From Sclerurus mexicanus (Eukaryota; Chordata; Aves; Passeriformes; Furnariidae), in assembly GCA_013396755.1 (NCBI GenBank), contig VWZF01003276.1, positions 1,102,254 through 1,166,253 of the forward strand: DNA of 64,000 bases. The letters are read 5' to 3'. The position numbers and the translations under genes were made by a program. Positions 61,252-64,000 of the stretch are shown here, piece by piece. Within the stretch, counting starts at the first letter, position 1; each line of letters begins with the position of its first letter. A model generated the notes under the pieces. That model saw only the letters and a list, made by a program, of their open reading frames with translations, searched no databases and was not told where the DNA came from.

Positions 61252-61989
61252 TGAGGAAAAAATTACTCTTTGTCTCTTTGCAGAGTGTGCAATGAAGATC
61301 TCTAATCTCACAGGCTTTCCTTGAGGAAGTGGGAAGTTGGAATATCAGTCACTCCTACTCTGCCACAACTGAAACCTCACCACTCTCCTCAGCTCCTTTT
61401 TGCCCTCTAGATCCCCAAAATGTTCACTGAAAACACAAAAACAGCTGTGGTCTTGTGGTTTCCAGTAGGTGCAGTCATGACATTGCTGGGGATGTCTCTC
61501 CAAGGCTCAGATGCCTGGAAAAGAAAGTGGATTTAGGGCTGCCTCTGCCAAGGCTGCTGGAGCTGCTCTGTGGGTACCAAAATACCATCGGAGTTCAAAA
61601 TTCAAGAGCTTTGTCCTGTAACTTTAAGTATTAACCCAGGTCACTTGATGTCCTGACAGCAGGATGGTGATGGGTTTTTATTAACATCTGTCTACATGCA
61701 ACCAATCATAGGGTAGCCAGTGAATTTGGCTCTTTGTTTTGCATCTACTAGGTACTGGTGGCTGGGGAGGAGTTGAGTAAACTTGAATAGGTTGTCATAA
61801 AACCTAAGTACTGCAAGAAATTGGGAATACATCTTTATTGCTTCCAGATGAGGCTAAAAATACTCAAAGTTGTCCCAGTTTATAAAAAATTATTTCAGGT
61901 TTTTCATTTTTTTCCTAGATTAACATAAAAGGAAACTCAGTTTAGAATTTCCAGTGTGTTATCAATTTACACTCTGTCATTAGAAATGA

Positions 61990-62280
61990 TGGAGCAGATT
62001 CTGCTCGATTTGACTTATACTACATTTTTAAGCACATTGTCCAAGCAACTAGATTAACACTTATACAGAGAATTAATCACAAGCCACTATTTTTTCCCAG
62101 TCATAAATATAACTTCCTTTTGGAATTATTATTTTCTTTTATATAAAGACAGTCCCCAAATACATACAAATTTTCTTTAGGTAATCAGAATGACATGGAG
62201 TGAAATCCTGAGTGATTTAACCAACTGCATAGAGTCATTCAATCTGATTCTCCACTGTACACTGCAAACAATGCAAAATG
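61990..62280. repeat. Possible remnants of an old amniote repeat
   Basis: GGAGCAGATTCTGCTC near 61,991-62,006 is followed within 20 bp by GACTTATACTACA. Further on, GAGTGAAATCCTGAGTGATT (from about 62,199) precedes TGATTCTCCACTGTACACTG. These words are typical of a dispersed, palindrome-rich repeat I associate with reptile and bird genomes. The family is not certain and the region is probably two fragments with unrelated sequence between them. Confidence 0.25.
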
Positions 62281-62417
62281 AAGGTGAGTGAAATTATAGC
62301 CTGAGTTCTTCATGCTTGGCTTATGGAGAATGATTGTTCAAAGTGAAAAGTCAAAGACATCGGGCTTTTGGTAGAATGAGGAACAGGGAAAGAATTTTGC
62401 TCATTATGCCCATTATG

Positions 62418-62459
62418 ATTGGAAACATACACTGGATTGGAAACATTGGAAACATACAC
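62418..62459. repeat. Short direct repeats of ATTGGAAACATACAC
   Basis: ATTGGAAACATACAC occurs at 62,418-62,432 and 62,445-62,459, with the partial copy ATTGGAAAC between them at 62,436-62,444. The pattern suggests a 27-bp local duplication with a smaller nested one. Confidence 0.85.
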
Positions 62460-63032
62460 CATCACCATGACTGCAGCTGCTGATTGGAGAAGAGTTGCAA
62501 TGAACAATAAGGATGTCATTTTGCATTATCTGGATCTGCAAGAAATTGTTCATTTAAGGGTCTGAGTGTTTTTTAAGTGTAGAGTAGGAGAAGGTATACT
62601 CCTGTAATGTTTCAAAAGATGACTTACAAACTACATTTCTCTTGTTTCATTGATGATTTCCTATTTAGACTGGCAATATATTTGAGTAACACAAACACTG
62701 TAATCCTTTAATGTTATAAATATGTACCCTTACCCGTATATCTGCCCAGATATACAAATTTATCTTTCTATCTAGATCTATCTGTACATAGACAGATACA
62801 GTATTTACAGGATGGCATGTACACATGTCTATCTTGAAGAAGGCGTGAACAACACATATCTTTTCAAATATTCAGCGTAAAAATCAGAAATCTTGCAGCC
62901 TGAAATCCATTCATCACTTCAAGCTTATGAAAAGTCATGGTGACACCAAGTGACCAAAAATTTACTTATAATTTTTTACTTTTCATTTGAAATGATTTAT
63001 CAAAAAAATATTTGCCACTTTTTAACAATAGC

Positions 63033-63592
63033 TGTAACATGGTGGGTTTATTGCTACTGGAATCCCAGAGTGGCTGGTGGTTCAGACGCCATGCCGTGGA
63101 GGATTTGGCCACGGGGACCAGAGCAGATAAAACCAGGGCATAGGGGTGCCACGTATCACAGCCCTGCCACCTGGCTGTGTGAGAGCTGGTGTGCCACAAG
63201 GTTGCAGTGGTAACCATACGATCTGTCTCTCCCTCTTTCTCCTTCTCTCTTCTTGCTCCCTCTACTTCTCTTTTTTTACTCCTTTCTTGATGCTTTGGGT
63301 AGCTTGAAACTGGAAGGATTGGATTTTGACTTAAGTGTTGTGGAATAGTGTGTGCTGTGTCAGTATTGTGGCAGAATATTTTGTCTAGCTTGTGTGGTAC
63401 CCTTTTGAACTTTTGCCAAGTTTCCTTATTTGCTCTGCCAAATTATCAATAAGAAAATACTTTTTGGGAACAAGCCTGTGGCTTATTCTCTTGGCACTAT
63501 CTTGACGTATTAAAGAACTCTACATATGTATTTTAAAGTGAAACTCCTGGCTGAGCCCATGAGCTTGCAGCTCCCAGGGCTGGAGTGTTACA
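63033..63592 (+). mobile_element. Solo LTR, probable ERV, family not named
   Basis: The 560-bp block begins TGTAAC and ends GTTACA, perfect 6-bp inverted ends of the TG...CA kind. On the plus strand it shows a TATA-like box (CAGATAAAACC, about 63,123-63,133), a long polypyrimidine stretch (63,223-63,275), a polyadenylation-type AATAAG at 63,450-63,455 and CCTGTGGCTTATTCTC at 63,475-63,490, a layout typical of U3-R-U5. The 5-bp flanks are ATAGC on the left and GTACC on the right. They agree at only three of five positions, so the duplication is decayed or the ends are slightly misplaced. There is no primer-binding site or gag sequence after it, so it is solo. The short frames inside are not genes. 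Confidence 0.6.
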
Positions 63593-63595
63593 GTA

Positions 63596-64000
63596 CCTCC
63601 CCATTCTCCCTTTTTCCCCTTTTCCCAGTCTAGTTCTTTAGGATTTTCCACCAATCTCTCACTTATATTTCAACTCCAGTGTAAATTTTCTGTAATGCAT
63701 CAGTTCCTCTCTTGGGTCACCCAACAACAGCAAACACAGAGATGTCACACTTCAAGAGATGTGCAGAGTGCTGTATACTTGTTCTACTAATCTAGTTCTT
63801 CATAAAAGCAGGTTGAGAGAATGATAACCGGTAAGGAATCGAACATCTAAATCACATGAAGATCAGAAGCTGTGCATAATTCAGTGTTTAGCTCTGAAGA
63901 AAGATGATGGGAGTTGCAGGCATATGTCCTTACATGCACTTTCACACCCACATATCACACATCTCATAGGTCTATTTCAGATTTAAGAGATTAAAAGGGC
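63596..64000. other. Unassigned sequence to window end
   Basis: I see no gene or repeat in the last 400 bases. It starts with a C/T-rich stretch (63,596-63,630) that could belong to the LTR neighbourhood. Confidence 0.5.

Larger units (their letters stand above)
61255..63030. other. Unassigned sequence between two LTRs
   Basis: The two LTR elements have different sequences, so this 1.8 kb is not a provirus interior. Two stretches (GGAGCAGATTCTGCTC at about 61,991-62,006, and CTGATTCTCCACTGTACACT at about 62,242-62,261) resemble an old amniote repeat motif. A short direct repeat lies at 62,418-62,459. No gene is supported. Confidence 0.5.

Noticed and set aside
60817..63592. A provirus bounded by the two LTR-like elements
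   Set aside because: The two elements differ in sequence and in their ends. The DNA between has no gag, pol or env traces, and the first has its own target duplication.

Overview
The window reads as A+T-rich, gene-poor nuclear DNA from a bird. The strongest sign is a set of CR1 (chicken repeat 1) LINE copies. Their 3' ends carry the avian-type octamer related to ATTCTATG, and two of them keep recognisable reverse-transcriptase coding remnants. A solo LTR near 60.8-61.2 kb matches a common avian ERVL-type LTR as I remember it. I cannot name the species or chromosome. I found no protein-coding gene, no convincing exon and no structural RNA gene. The longest uninterrupted open frame is 161 codons and has no recognisable domain. 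The window therefore fits an intergenic desert or the inside of a very long intron.

Layout. From 0 to 15 kb there is unassigned sequence with simple repeats: (TA)n at 2.35 kb, (TG)n at 8.78 kb and CAAA-rich sequence at 4.07 kb. This part also holds an odd TATATAGG-rich block at 4.6-5.1 kb that may be an old LTR, a MIR/CORE-SINE relic at 10.56 kb and a hairpin/direct-repeat cluster at 13.95 kb. From 15 to 34 kb there is mostly unique-looking sequence with sparse, very old SINE relics, the clearest at 29.85 kb. From 34 to 47 kb lie three CR1 copies on the minus strand (34.96-35.40, 36.91-38.57 and 45.18-47.14 kb), two more MIR-like relics and a (TATC)18 microsatellite at 40.82 kb. From 47 to 60 kb there are two complementary low-complexity tracts (A/C-rich at 48.55 kb, G/T-rich at 50.86 kb), a possible old solo LTR at about 53.56-54.48 kb and a short plus-strand CR1 tail at 57.95-58.21 kb. 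The last 3.5 kb holds two LTR-like elements in the same orientation, at 60,817-61,246 with a perfect 5-bp target duplication and at 63,033-63,592.

There is no gene network to describe. What the window records is layered transposon history: MIR-like SINEs and other amniote repeats (oldest), then several CR1 subfamilies, then ERV-type LTRs. Family assignments rest on remembered consensus features, without a database search, and repeat boundaries are accurate only to tens of bases unless a duplication or octamer fixes them. I saw no sign of a previously undescribed biological system. The best leads are the unnamed LTR-like blocks and the small inverted-repeat structures.
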